From: a virus
Virus record (IMG/VR): IMGVR_UViG_3300027733_000059
Coordinates: 1-61,414 of that record
Direction: 5' to 3' (one strand)
Length of the DNA: 61,414 nucleotides
Below, piece after piece: positions 45,534 to 54,900 of this stretch (positions within the stretch are counted from its first letter, which is position 1; every line of letters starts with the position of its first letter). Under the pieces are notes generated by a model. That model was given only the letters and a program-made list of their open reading frames with translations, had not been told where the DNA came from and did no database searches. The position numbers and the translations under genes are program-made.

Positions 45534-46651
45534 CAGAATCTCCGACTCCTTCCAATTGCGCTCATTGTGTTTTGCGGACTCAAAGGTATCGTAATTGAAT
45601 CAAGCACCAAAGTGGCATCAACTCCTGATGGTGTACGAGTTATCTTTACCAAGTCATAGACATCGTGAGCGGGATTTACAATTTGGTCCCAGGAGATTTT
45701 TTCAAGCGCTCCAATAACTTTTCGAAGTTCTGCTGAGGCAGCCTCTTGAGCCTCGGCAACTGTCAGGATGTAAGGGGATGACTTGAAAATAGGAACTGAA
45801 CCATAAGTCTCTACATAAGTTGGAGATGCTGGGTTATCATCTTTAGCCTCCCCAATTACACCAATCGAGAGGTTGGTTCCTTCACCCGTATAAATAACGT
45901 GGTTAAACGATTCATCACTAGATAAAGAGCGACTCAATGAAGTCAAAACAGATTCCGTGTTGTCCTCATAAGTTATTAGGGGAACACCGCTATCAGGGTC
46001 AGGAATAGGTCGCATACGAACTGTTCCGTTCTCATCAAAATATAAATCCATTCCAGCGGACTCGGCTATCGTAAGCGCTTCTTTCCAGGGATTTGATGAC
46101 TGGTCAAGAGTCGGATAGATAATGTCAGTTACCTGATTAGTTGCTGGAAACAATGTTTTAACTGCTGGGAATCTATCTTTAAGAATCTGCGATATTGCCG
46201 TTTCCTTGGCAGTTGCATCCTCAATGTAAAAGTCGTGACTCGTCCACTTTGCTCGGATTACTCTAAGGCTTCTATCTGAGCCTTGGACCGTAATTCGAAC
46301 TCCTTCAGGAGTGTCGGTAATTTCTACAGTTGTCAAAATAAATACACCGAGAGGAACTAATTCTTCTGTCCCGTCTGCAAACTGAACTCCACGATAGATT
46401 TTAATTTCGCGGTTGTATGGCAGTAAAATTGAGGAACGATTATTTGTTGGTACTAAAGTTCCGTCTTTATCAATGAACTCAATTGAACATTGGCGCCTTA
46501 TATCTCTGCGCGAGTCAATCGTGACTTCACCTGAAATTGGTTGAGCCGTACTAATAATTTCATTATTAGCCATATCATAAATCTCAATCTTGACATTGCT
46601 GATATGGGACTTACGAACTGACGATAAGAAAGCGTCAGATACGGGATACAT
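45533..46651 (-). CDS. Minor tail/tail-hub-like protein
   Basis: This 372-aa protein starts at ATG in TGATG overlap. It has S-G-E-V-T-I-D-S-R-R-D-I-R-R-Q-C-S-I-E-F-I-D-K-D-G, an I-K-I-Y-R-G-V-Q-F strand and P-L-G-V-F-I-L-T-T-V-E-I-T-D-T, then W-K-E-A-L-T-I-A-E-S-A-G-M-D-L-Y-F-D-E-N-G. This matches actinophage tail-tip proteins with a baseplate-hub-like fold. It is expected at the distal end of the tail tube. Confidence 0.75.
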   Translation of the reverse strand: MYPVSDAFLSSVRKSHISNVKIEIYDMANNEIISTAQPISGEVTIDSRRDIRRQCSIEFIDKDGTLVPTNNRSSILLPYNREIKIYRGVQFADGTEELVPLGVFILTTVEITDTPEGVRITVQGSDRSLRVIRAKWTSHDFYIEDATAKETAISQILKDRFPAVKTLFPATNQVTDIIYPTLDQSSNPWKEALTIAESAGMDLYFDENGTVRMRPIPDPDSGVPLITYEDNTESVLTSLSRSLSSDESFNHVIYTGEGTNLSIGVIGEAKDDNPASPTYVETYGSVPIFKSSPYILTVAEAQEAASAELRKVIGALEKISWDQIVNPAHDVYDLVKITRTPSGVDATLVLDSITIPLSPQNTMSAIGRSRRF

Positions 46652-47076
46652 CAAGGAGCCTCAACTTCAAAGTAATTAACCTTTGCGTTACGAATCAAAT
46701 TATTGATGTCGCCTACCTCTGTCCAAGTTCTATCTACAAAGCGAACATATTTTTGACGCCCTAGAGGGTCGTGAACGTGCAAGATTCCTTGATATGTGAG
46801 AACTGGATATAAAGCAGCCCACTCTGTTTCTCCCTGAGTGGTGAACTCATAAGAGCCGTCAATTCCATAAATGCTTGTTGCTACAACAACAGTTTTAGAG
46901 GCACCGAGGGGTTTAAAAACCCCATAAGATTCCACGACAGATGAATTAAGAGGCTGTTGAACTCTTAATTGTGTAACACGAATAGTTGGACTTTGCACAG
47001 CCGTAAATGACCAAACTCCTGCGTTTGCAATTTGAATTGGCTCAGTAGTTGTATAACCCGACGATAAAACAGCCAT
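46651..47076 (-). CDS. Tail protein (hypothetical)
   Basis: This 141-aa beta-rich protein has I-H-x-like H-V-H-D-P-L-G-R-Q-K-Y-V-R-F-V-D-R-T-W-T-E-V-G-D. It lies between the hub-like and FN3 tail genes and overlaps both. It is probably a tail-tip component; no clear family. Confidence 0.58.
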   Translation of the reverse strand: MAVLSSGYTTTEPIQIANAGVWSFTAVQSPTIRVTQLRVQQPLNSSVVESYGVFKPLGASKTVVVATSIYGIDGSYEFTTQGETEWAALYPVLTYQGILHVHDPLGRQKYVRFVDRTWTEVGDINNLIRNAKVNYFEVEAP

Positions 47077-48647
47077 TAGATTTCAGCCCTCGCTTTCGCA
47101 CGATAGGTCACGGTTGTATCAAGTGGAACTTCGTAATCACTCAGGGTTGCAATTTGTGAAGTGTCGGCGCTTACAGGACTATTGCGAATTGCTGTATAAG
47201 TTGTTCCTGAATCATCTGAGCGTTCAACATCAAAGGAGAACGTGCCAAATCCTCCGCGAGTCCAAAAAGGTTCATCACCTGCGTGGAAGGCAATCTTGTC
47301 TACATAATGAACTTCGCTTACTCCAGCAGAGATAATTTTTACTACAACTAAAGCGGTAACTGCGGTAATTGGCGCTGTTGCCGAAACCGTACATTGATTC
47401 CACGCGCTTGCTGAATCTGTTTCGCTTGTTCCGTAGGCAGTAGAGATTGTTGTACCGCTCGAATCGCGCCAAAGAATTCCTACCGCTGTAGAGCGAGCGG
47501 TTGTATTGGCTCTGAACTCAGCGGTTGCAGAAAACTTAGTAGATGGAGTAACGGTGAAAGCCAAGGCAGTAGTGGTTGTTGCGGTTGCATCACCTGATGC
47601 TGTTGCTGTCACGGCTAAGGAGGCAGAACCATCTGACGCTTGAGCGGTTGAACGAGTAAGTGAACAATTTGAGAGAGCAACCCAACCGTCTGTATTTGTT
47701 TCTAAAGATGCTTGGTTGGTGTTAAGAACATTTGTGCGACCAAAAACTGTAATTGCGACTGAGCCAGTATCGGTTTCATAAAATGCTGAGACCGTTGGGT
47801 TAGCAGGAGCATCCACGGCTAAACTAAATGTTGAAAAAGACCAAGCGCTAAAATAATTACTGCCGTTGGCTAATTGAGCAACTCTTACATAAGCACGATA
47901 TGTCGTGCTGTTTGCTAAATCTGCCTCAAGTGTTTGCCCGTTATTGCTCGAAGCCACGATGCCCGTTTCAACCGATGGCGTTGAAGTATCTGCACTAAAA
48001 CCACTAGCACCGTAAGTTGCTGAGTCAAAAATCTTAATTTCGTATGCTGATTGTGGGTCTCCATCTGCATCGGCATATGTCCATACAACTGATGGAAATG
48101 AAGTGGTCGTAATTGTTCCTGAAGGTGCTGTAACCGTAACTGTTGGTTGAGTAGTGGTAACAACATCAACATAAACTGCGTAAACGCTAGTTTTATCAGC
48201 CAAGGCTGTTGCATTGTCTGTAAACTTGAATGAAAGATTATCAATAAGCGTTTGAGTCCAAGCAGCACCATTTGGAGCGCTTGTCATATTTAATGCAAAA
48301 TCAACTGTAGAAAGAGCCAGGGTATTTTGCTTAGAGATTGGGACAGAGTAATAAACGGTTCTGCCGTTACGGTCAGTAATAACCCCAAGACTAAACTGCG
48401 CGATACCCGCTGTTCCGACTGCGATTCTTGCTCGAAGATTTACAGATGTTACTTGCTCTGTTGCCGAAAGTGTTTGTGTGCCAAACTCTGCCTCGTAAGA
48501 GGCTGGGACTGTATTGCTTGTTCTTGTTATGAAAGTTGCATCGTTGTTATCTGCAAGAGCAGCGTGAACTGACGCTGACCCACCCGAAATTGTAAAGAGG
48601 CTGTCATTGTTCCAGTTTGCATCAGGACGGAGTGTGTAAGTTGCCAT
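47076..48647 (-). CDS. Tail protein with fibronectin-III and carbohydrate-module-like domains
   Basis: This 523-aa protein has an N-terminal beta domain with S-V-N-L-R-A-R-I-A-V-G-T-A-G (1-170), an FN3-like unit with Y-E-I-K-I-F and T-Y-R-A-Y-V-R-V-A-Q (175-280), then a jelly-roll-like carbohydrate-binding-type domain with L-E-T-N-T-D-G-W-V-A-L-S-N-C-S and F-S-A-T-A-E-F-R-A-N. It probably helps adhere to the host surface. It is immediately after the tape measure. Confidence 0.7.
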   Translation of the reverse strand: MATYTLRPDANWNNDSLFTISGGSASVHAALADNNDATFITRTSNTVPASYEAEFGTQTLSATEQVTSVNLRARIAVGTAGIAQFSLGVITDRNGRTVYYSVPISKQNTLALSTVDFALNMTSAPNGAAWTQTLIDNLSFKFTDNATALADKTSVYAVYVDVVTTTQPTVTVTAPSGTITTTSFPSVVWTYADADGDPQSAYEIKIFDSATYGASGFSADTSTPSVETGIVASSNNGQTLEADLANSTTYRAYVRVAQLANGSNYFSAWSFSTFSLAVDAPANPTVSAFYETDTGSVAITVFGRTNVLNTNQASLETNTDGWVALSNCSLTRSTAQASDGSASLAVTATASGDATATTTTALAFTVTPSTKFSATAEFRANTTARSTAVGILWRDSSGTTISTAYGTSETDSASAWNQCTVSATAPITAVTALVVVKIISAGVSEVHYVDKIAFHAGDEPFWTRGGFGTFSFDVERSDDSGTTYTAIRNSPVSADTSQIATLSDYEVPLDTTVTYRAKARAEI

Positions 48648-51600
48648 TATTTACTCGCTAACTGTCGGGCTAGAATTGCGAATGTTTCCTCAATTTTTGC
48701 TGCGATAATCGCCGTGCGCTCTTCATCATCTTTGGCTCCTGAGACATCAACATTGAGTTGGAAGGCTCCTTGCTGGATGTAAACATTATTGCCTCGGCTT
48801 GCTGTTTGGAAATCTTGACCTTGCATAGAGTTAAGAATTCTAGTTGCATCACTTATCTGTCCGCTAAATCCTGCCTCTGCACCAAAAGCACCAATTCTCG
48901 CTCCAGCGAACTGAATCTGCTTTTGTAGACGGCTTACATCATTAACTGCCTCTTGTCCGCCACCTAAAATTGAAGCAGCGAGTTGAGCGCCCTTTATCGG
49001 ACCCTCTTCAATAATTGACTTTAAGGCATCTGCATCAAGGTTCATTGCTTGCAATTGAGCAATCTGTGTTGCGAACTGCTGACTCTTATTAAGTCGTTGT
49101 TCCATATTTGCAATTAAAGATTTAGCCTTTGGAATGAAACCATCAGGCAACTCAACACCCTTAAGACCCGCAAAGTTTACAATTGTGTCCTTGAGACTGT
49201 CTGCAAAGTCTTTTGCAGCCTGTTTTAAGTCATCAAGTACGCCACGGATTGCGTCAATTCCTGCCTTCATTGAGTCCCGAATTGTTTCTAATCTTTTGGC
49301 TCCATTGGCTAACTCATCTGCGTTGGGGTCATCAAAATTTAAATCTCCAGGCTTCGAAAATTCTTTTTTAAGGTCCTCAAGAATGTTGCCAAAACCCAAT
49401 CCAGTTTTGAGTTTTGCTACTAAATCACCAAAAGCATCTCCGATTTTGTCCACAAAATTGCTACTGGTAAATGACTCGATACCAGCGCCAAGACCAAGCA
49501 AAAACTCTCCAGCCTTAACTGCTGCCTCGCTAGTATTTTCAACAATGAACTTGCCAACTTCTAAGTCTTTCATTTTTTCTAAACCTGCAATGACTTTGCC
49601 AAGACCGTCTGAAGCAATATTGGCTCCCTTGACTAAGCCTTCAACAATCTTATCGCCAAACTTCATCTCTTTTAGGGCTGTAATACCTTTTATCATTGTG
49701 CCTAAAACGGTTGATGTTTTTTCGCCAGCAGTTATGAAGCCAGCCACCAATTTATTACCAACTTCGTCAGTAGCAATTTTATTTACTTTTGCAGCAAAGC
49801 CCAGCATTTTGTTTGCTACATCTGAAAGCGTTCCAGCAGCGCCATCTTTGTAGTTACCCCAAGATAAAGAAGCCTCAATTATTTTTGAATTTAACTTTGA
49901 TGCTGCGTCAATCCCCGCAATTGCAGTTTTGCTAATATCTTCGCCTAAACTTGGCTTAAAATCTTCTTCGGCTTTTTTAACTCCACTAATAGCATTAGCA
50001 ATACCTCGCAAGGCATCACGAATTACATCGCCTCCCAAAAGAACAGGAATTTTATCTGCAAGGTTAGCAAGCCAATTTATGAAAGATGCAAATTTTTCCC
50101 TCATAAACGAAATAACACCCGACATAATGTTTCCGAGTTTGCTAAGAACTCCACCTATGATGTCTTTAGCCTTGTCAATGGCTAAGGTTATTTTACCCCA
50201 AACATCTGCAATAAAGTCTCTGAATTTACCAAAATAATAAACCAGCGTAGCAATTACTTTAATAATGTTTGCCAATACAACAACAATTGTTGTTACAGCA
50301 AAACCGATTATAGCCTGAATTGCATTGAATACGGTTTCAACAATATTTCTGAATGTCTCATTTGTTTTAAACAAATCTACAAAAGCATCTATGACTGATT
50401 TTATAGTCCCAAGAATAAAACTGTAGAAGGTTGTATAAACACCTATAATAAAGTTAATAATACCTGCAACTACTTTTGCAAAAACAGTTTGATTCTCAAA
50501 AAGCATTAGGAAAGTATCAATCACAGATTTAATTGCTTTGACAATAAATGTGTACCAGGTTAAATACACTTGATATACAAACTGTATAACACTTGCTACT
50601 ACTTTTCCAAAAGTATTGTTAATGTCAATTAGATTTCCAAAAGCAACTAACAGATTGCCAAAAAGTTTAAAAATAAATCCTAAAACTTTTCCGACTACGT
50701 TGGCTACAAAATCAAATACTTTTGTCATAACTTCACGGAAAGTCTGACTTTCTTTCCACGCAAAACCAAAAGCAATTACTAACCCAACTATTGCTCCAAT
50801 TATCAATCCAATTGGGTTTGCGTACATTGTTGCATTTAGTTTAAGCATAGATGCTGCTAAGCCATTTGTAGAGGCTATCGCTGCTAATTGCCCACCTGAC
50901 ATTAGGACCTGAGCAACACCAAGCAACTCTGAAGTAAATGCGACTGCTGCTTGAATTGCTGGAATCACAATAAGTGCTGCTTTGTAAGCGATAAAAGCAC
51001 CAACAAGAGTCAAAATTATGCCAGCCAGGATTTTTGCAATTGTTGAGTGTTTTTGAAAAAATCCAGTAACCGAACTAATAACTTTGGCTAAACCGCTTAT
51101 TGCTTTAGCCAAGATAGCAACTGCAAAACCACCCAACACAGCCAATGCCTTACCCAACTTGACGACAATGGAAAAGAAAGGCTTCATTGATGTGACTAAA
51201 TTATTTATAGCGGTTTTCACTTGAGATGAAGTCAAATACAAGGTTGCCAAAACGACTGCAACAATTCCAATAGGACCAGCAAGCCCGCCAAGCACCGTGC
51301 CTAAAATTGGAATCATTCTAAAAAGTTGCGCTCCAGCAAATGTAGCAAAAGCCGCTGTTACGGCTGCAATTGCTGGAAGCAAGAACTCAATTTTCTCGGC
51401 TAAACCTTTTATTTTATCTTGGGCGCCACTCATCGCACCCTCAAATTTTTCCCCAATGGTTGCGACAGGTTTTAAATTATCAACAAACTCTTTTATTTTA
51501 TCAATTGCGACAATAAAAGGTTTTGTTAATTTTTGCAAAACTAAAGTGATAGCCTTAAAAATTGTCTGTAAAATTTCACTTTTTTCTATAGCCTTAGCAA

Positions 51601-52387
51601 AGGATTTAACTAAGTTATATGCAGAGAAAATAAGTGGACCAATAGCCTTAAGAAGAACTCCGCCGACTGACACCTGTATTTCATTATTAAGGCGGGCAAA
51701 AGAACGCAAAACTTTTCCAGGGCTGGTCATAGCAGCCTCGTATGTTCCAGCGACTTTTGCGCCTTCCGTCAAAGCGCCCGAAAGAACAGCCTGTTGTTTT
51801 TCTTGATAGGTAAGTTGTTTTGTTGTTTTGCCAATACTGCGAGCAAAAGTCTCATACATTTGACCCGCGGATTTTTGGATACCAACTGATTTTAAAACTT
51901 CACTTCGACCCGTGATAACGGCGTGGGTGAGCATATTGTATGTATCTGTTGAGTTCATACCGCTAATAACTGCAAGGTCTTGAGCAACGCGGGCTAGGTC
52001 GGCTGCTTTTCCAAGTTCTAAATTATTTTGAGCAAACTTTAAAGCAGACTTTTGAGCAACTTCCATTTCGATGCCGTTTTCCTTAATGGCAACGGTGGCA
52101 TCTCTAATTACTTGATAACCAAGACCAGTTGATTTACCAACTGCGTTCATCGCAATATCGAGTTCATCTACGCGAGCAGCAGCCATAAATGCTTTTGTTC
52201 CAAAAGCAATCATCGCTGTAATGGCTGCGCCTGAAGCAATACCAACTCCAGTCATCGCTCCGCGGAGTCGATTTGAAGTTTGTATAAATCCTTCAGCAGC
52301 CTGAGATGCTTGTTGCATACCTCGGGTAAATTGTGCGGTATCGGCGCTAACTCGCGCCCGCATCTCCATCTGCGGAACTTCAGCCAT
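48647..52387 (-). CDS. Tape measure protein
   Basis: This 1246-aa protein is the longest in the window. It starts A-R-V-S-A-D-T-A-Q-F-T-R-G-M-Q-Q-A-S, a typical tape-measure opening. Residues 330-780 contain many hydrophobic helices (membrane-like, for example I-V-A-V-V-L-A-T-L-Y-L-T) that may form a genome-entry channel. The rest is Ala/Lys/Glu helical. Its length sets the tail length. It follows the tail chaperone, the classical order. Confidence 0.92.
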   Translation of the reverse strand: MAEVPQMEMRARVSADTAQFTRGMQQASQAAEGFIQTSNRLRGAMTGVGIASGAAITAMIAFGTKAFMAAARVDELDIAMNAVGKSTGLGYQVIRDATVAIKENGIEMEVAQKSALKFAQNNLELGKAADLARVAQDLAVISGMNSTDTYNMLTHAVITGRSEVLKSVGIQKSAGQMYETFARSIGKTTKQLTYQEKQQAVLSGALTEGAKVAGTYEAAMTSPGKVLRSFARLNNEIQVSVGGVLLKAIGPLIFSAYNLVKSFAKAIEKSEILQTIFKAITLVLQKLTKPFIVAIDKIKEFVDNLKPVATIGEKFEGAMSGAQDKIKGLAEKIEFLLPAIAAVTAAFATFAGAQLFRMIPILGTVLGGLAGPIGIVAVVLATLYLTSSQVKTAINNLVTSMKPFFSIVVKLGKALAVLGGFAVAILAKAISGLAKVISSVTGFFQKHSTIAKILAGIILTLVGAFIAYKAALIVIPAIQAAVAFTSELLGVAQVLMSGGQLAAIASTNGLAASMLKLNATMYANPIGLIIGAIVGLVIAFGFAWKESQTFREVMTKVFDFVANVVGKVLGFIFKLFGNLLVAFGNLIDINNTFGKVVASVIQFVYQVYLTWYTFIVKAIKSVIDTFLMLFENQTVFAKVVAGIINFIIGVYTTFYSFILGTIKSVIDAFVDLFKTNETFRNIVETVFNAIQAIIGFAVTTIVVVLANIIKVIATLVYYFGKFRDFIADVWGKITLAIDKAKDIIGGVLSKLGNIMSGVISFMREKFASFINWLANLADKIPVLLGGDVIRDALRGIANAISGVKKAEEDFKPSLGEDISKTAIAGIDAASKLNSKIIEASLSWGNYKDGAAGTLSDVANKMLGFAAKVNKIATDEVGNKLVAGFITAGEKTSTVLGTMIKGITALKEMKFGDKIVEGLVKGANIASDGLGKVIAGLEKMKDLEVGKFIVENTSEAAVKAGEFLLGLGAGIESFTSSNFVDKIGDAFGDLVAKLKTGLGFGNILEDLKKEFSKPGDLNFDDPNADELANGAKRLETIRDSMKAGIDAIRGVLDDLKQAAKDFADSLKDTIVNFAGLKGVELPDGFIPKAKSLIANMEQRLNKSQQFATQIAQLQAMNLDADALKSIIEEGPIKGAQLAASILGGGQEAVNDVSRLQKQIQFAGARIGAFGAEAGFSGQISDATRILNSMQGQDFQTASRGNNVYIQQGAFQLNVDVSGAKDDEERTAIIAAKIEETFAILARQLASK

Positions 52388-52588
52388 TATCTTCTTGCCT
52401 TAGCCTTTCTTTCCGCTTTTTCCCGCTCTTTCCCTCTTAGGATATAAAGAGCAGACCACTCGGTTAATTCCATACTGGATAGGGGGCGGTGGGCGGGACT
52501 CCCGTAAAGAAGTTCGCCCACCGTCCTACCTAATTCTTCAGCAAGTTCGAAAAGAAACCTACGCTCAGGATTCTTCAGGAAATCGTGC
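52387..52588 (-). CDS. Tail assembly chaperone, frameshifted C-terminal part (gpT-like)
   Basis: This frame, K-N-P-E-R-R-F-L-F-E-L-A-E-E-L-G-R-T-V, S-S-M-E-L-T-E-W-S-A-L-Y, is the second half of the tail chaperone. It has no plausible start and is joined to the 52565-52924 frame by a +1 (or -2) shift in the 24-base zone before TGA. The exact slip site is not obvious: a CCT codon and a TCC codon beside the stop are candidates. Many siphophages produce two chaperone forms this way. Confidence 0.78.
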
Positions 52589-52924
52589 TTGTGCTTCGTC
52601 TGCCGCCTTTTCAGAAAGACCTGAGTTGCCGAGAGCCTTAGTTGCAAGGCGTTCGATAACTGCACCATTCTTAGAAAGGATTGCTTCCTTATCCTGGGCT
52701 GTAAAGACTGGCAGACCTGTAGTTGGGTCGTAAACAGTTGCAATAACAGTTAGTGCGTACATTGCAGCAACATCGGTCTTGTCGCCTTTAGCAGCGCCTT
52801 CTCCGAGTTTTGCTCTTTCATTCGCTGTCATCGAACGAACCTCGACAGTTACTCCCCATTCAGGGATTTCTACGAGTTCCTTTGTGATGTCATCGCTGCT
52901 GAAAATTGCTTCTTTTAGACTCAT
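52565..52924 (-). CDS. Tail assembly chaperone, zero-frame product (gpG-like)
   Basis: This 119-aa protein has I-P-E-W-G-V-T-V-E-V-R-S-M-T-A-N-E-R-A and A-M-Y-A-L-T-V-I-A-T-V-Y-D-P, typical of the G-type chaperone domain between tail tube and tape measure. The end, Q-A-R-F-P-E-E-S, is where ribosomes must shift to reach the downstream frame. It binds tape measure and tube monomers during tail assembly. Confidence 0.85.
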   Translation of the reverse strand: MSLKEAIFSSDDITKELVEIPEWGVTVEVRSMTANERAKLGEGAAKGDKTDVAAMYALTVIATVYDPTTGLPVFTAQDKEAILSKNGAVIERLATKALGNSGLSEKAADEAQARFPEES

Positions 52925-52983
52925 TTATTTCTCCTTGGACACTAGGTTGGTCACGATTTATTAAGTTGTTATTTAATTATTGA

Positions 52984-53400
52984 TTATGCGTAAGCGCCAC
53001 GGGTGACGGCACCTGTAACTTGGAACTCTGCTGAGAAAGTTACAACATCACCAACTGCACCACTCTTCTCATAAGAAGTCATTATGCACTCGCCTGTGTA
53101 CTTTGCATCTAGCGCAGTTGAACCTTCAGGTCCGTACTCAAACGACACCGTTGCTGCCTGTCCTAAAATCCCGCTGAGGTGTGCATCAACTGTTGTATCA
53201 AAGTTACCTGAGATTGAAATAGTTGCATCGCTCAAACCCACAACGTAGGTCTTTGCATTGCTGCCGAAACTTGTGGTCTCGGCGGTCTCGATTGTCTGTG
53301 GAAATGAAACATCTGTCAGCACATCGCTGATAGTAGTTAGGGTTCCACCTGAATTGTCCACCTTGAATACGGTGGCTTTACCGTGTGTGAATGTAGGCAT
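52984..53400 (-). CDS. Major tail tube protein, short paralogue
   Basis: This 138-aa protein starts P-T-F-T-H-G-K-A-T-V-F-K-V-D and has T-T-S-F-G-S-N-A-K-T-Y-V-V-G-L-S-D-A-T-I-S-I-S-G-N-F-D, the tail tube beta-barrel pattern. It is paralogous to the gene upstream (A-F-G-S-S-A-K-T-Y-I-V-G-L-Q-D). It probably polymerises into the tail tube. Which of the two paralogues is dominant cannot be told here. Confidence 0.82.
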   Translation of the reverse strand: MPTFTHGKATVFKVDNSGGTLTTISDVLTDVSFPQTIETAETTSFGSNAKTYVVGLSDATISISGNFDTTVDAHLSGILGQAATVSFEYGPEGSTALDAKYTGECIMTSYEKSGAVGDVVTFSAEFQVTGAVTRGAYA

Positions 53401-54128
53401 TAGTTTCTCCTTGCGAAAGCCACTACTGGGGTGGCGGTACCTGTGGAACCTGCAACCGTGTAGTTCACGCGCAGGTATCTTGCTACGGTTCCAGTAACTT
53501 CAACTCTTTGAGAAGTTTTGGTTGTACTGGAAACGACTGTAAAGGTAATCAAATCAGTAAAGGTTGAGTTGTCGGCTGACTGCTGAACCTTGACTGTTAT
53601 GTTGCCATTACGAGTATTAGTTGGAACGCTTACAAAGCCTACTCCGCCATTGGCAGATGAGGCTGCATTATCAACAGATGTTCCATTTCCTGTTGCTGAG
53701 ATTGCTGAACCTGAAGAAAGAATCTTTCCGTGTTCAACTCCGTCGCTTGATTGGAATTCAGCGCTTGTCTGCACGACATCGGCAACTGCTCCTGAGACTT
53801 CGTATGAGGTGTCATCCGCCTCAAGGACAATTGCGTTTGCTCCATTAGAGTGACCTGACGGGGCAACAATGACATTTAATTTAGTAGCAGAACTAAGTGC
53901 TGCTGAGAAAAATACATCTGTGCCTGTTACTGCTGTTCCATCGAACATTCCACTAAGAGAAACTGTTCCGTCTTGTAGACCAACAATGTAAGTTTTTGCA
54001 CTTGAGCCGAAGGCTGAAGTTTCAGAAGTTTCAACTGTGCTTGTTGCGCTTACATCATTAAAGAAAGCAGAAAAATCATATTCATTAACAAAAACATTAA
54101 CATTTTTACCGTGTGCAAATGTAGGCAT
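53400..54128 (-). CDS. Tail tube protein paralogue with extra C-terminal domain
   Basis: This 242-aa protein has the same tube domain (1-135), then an added C-terminal domain (150-242) with G-N-I-T-V-K-V-Q-Q-S-A-D-N-S-T-F-T-D-L and V-E-V-T-G-T-V-A-R-Y-L-R-V-N-Y-T-V-A, an Ig/discoidin-like decoration. It lies immediately before the short paralogue (TAATG overlap), so tail tubes may contain a decorated and an undecorated subunit. Confidence 0.78.
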   Translation of the reverse strand: MPTFAHGKNVNVFVNEYDFSAFFNDVSATSTVETSETSAFGSSAKTYIVGLQDGTVSLSGMFDGTAVTGTDVFFSAALSSATKLNVIVAPSGHSNGANAIVLEADDTSYEVSGAVADVVQTSAEFQSSDGVEHGKILSSGSAISATGNGTSVDNAASSANGGVGFVSVPTNTRNGNITVKVQQSADNSTFTDLITFTVVSSTTKTSQRVEVTGTVARYLRVNYTVAGSTGTATPVVAFARRN

Positions 54129-54448
54129 TATTCAGTCTCCTCAACTGGGCGTTGGTGTGGGGTTCCGTCTTGAATAAATCCATCGCCATCGCCATCTGTT
54201 GCTTCAGGGTCAAAACCCTCTGCCTCGATAACAGGCTCAACTGGAGCCTCGACAATTGGTTCTTCCTTGACAGGCTCAACTACAGGTTCTTCAATTATTG
54301 TTTTAGCAGGTTTATTGGCATCTTCAATCGCGCCAATTTCAGTAAGCCACTTAATAGATGTGGCTGGTAAATCTTCAACAACATCGCCCGCTTCGGCGCG
54401 TTTGTTGGGTGGGTAATCGATACCCTGTAGAACTCGATAGCGAGCCAT
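54128..54448 (-). CDS. Small protein with SH3-like start and DGDGDG-x-x-x-DGTP tail
   Basis: This 106-aa protein starts A-R-Y-R-V-L-Q-G-I-D-Y-P-P-N-K-R-A-E-A-G-D-V-V, a small beta domain with a Glu/Pro/Val-rich linker. It ends D-G-D-G-D-G-F-I-Q-D-G-T-P-H-Q-R-P, nearly the same as the end of the 877-aa polyprotein (R-D-G-D-G-L-V-Y-D-G-T-P). The acidic loop could bind calcium. AGGAGG precedes the ATG. It is at the head of the tail operon. Confidence 0.6.
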   Translation of the reverse strand: MARYRVLQGIDYPPNKRAEAGDVVEDLPATSIKWLTEIGAIEDANKPAKTIIEEPVVEPVKEEPIVEAPVEPVIEAEGFDPEATDGDGDGFIQDGTPHQRPVEETE

Positions 54449-54461
54449 TCTTACCTCCTAT

Positions 54462-54492
54462 GACGGCACTTGGGTAGCCCAAGTAAACCGTC
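54462..54492 (-). promoter_or_regulatory. Leader hairpin at the head of the tail operon
   Basis: ACTTGGG-TAG-CCCAAGT is a perfect 7-bp stem with three loop bases, extended by the outer pair GACGG/CCGTC. On the minus strand it ends only a few bases before the AGGAGG of the first tail gene. A possible weak promoter lies further up (TACACT-type -10), but its -35 is not convincing. Confidence 0.45.
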
Positions 54493-54618
54493 TAGGTCAC
54501 ACGGACACAAAGATAAGACGACAACTCGGGCGACTAGCGCACATTGCTCATAGTGTATCAGTCTCTATTTTTGCGCTAATTTTTATTACGAATCAAAGTT
54601 GAGCCGACCCGACTCAAG

Positions 54619-54900
54619 TTATGAAGTTCTGCGAAGTCTTTCTTCTTGAATCATATTAAGGGTAAGGAAGTAACCGATTCCATCCACGACTGTATCGGGC
54701 TTGGTTTGATTAACTTCACGGGCAATCTTCATTCCAACCATACAAAGGCTTACCTGCTCCGCTGAGACCTCACAGCCCAGGATTACAGACCAAATCTGCG
54801 CTGCCCTAGTGAAGTTATCCAAGGGATGCCCGTAGGCGTCCTGACGCTCTCCTGAGACCAACTCAGCAGCATATAAAGCGATGTCTCTTGGGTCGTTCAT
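54619..54900 (-). CDS. DUF6378/MazG-like protein
   Basis: I chose ATG in ATGA overlap (93 aa); the frame is open upstream as a shadow of the phosphoesterase gene. It has A-A-E-L-V-S-G-E-R-Q-D-A-Y-G-H-P-L-D-N-F-T-R-A-A-Q-I-W, C-M-V-G-M-K-I-A-R-E and D-T-V-V-D-G-I-G-Y, the conserved pattern of DUF6378, an all-helical MazG-related domain. MazG-type enzymes hydrolyse nucleoside triphosphates; activity here is unproven. Confidence 0.74.
   Translation of the reverse strand: MNDPRDIALYAAELVSGERQDAYGHPLDNFTRAAQIWSVILGCEVSAEQVSLCMVGMKIAREVNQTKPDTVVDGIGYFLTLNMIQEERLRRTS

Noticed and set aside
49134-51806. Plus-strand open frames within the tape measure gene
   Set aside because: Antisense shadows of a helical Ala/Lys-rich gene; no start signals and no recognisable domains.
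54449-54618. Possible promoter of the tail operon (TACACT-type -10)
   Set aside because: No matching -35 at 16-18 bp; only the leader hairpin is well supported.
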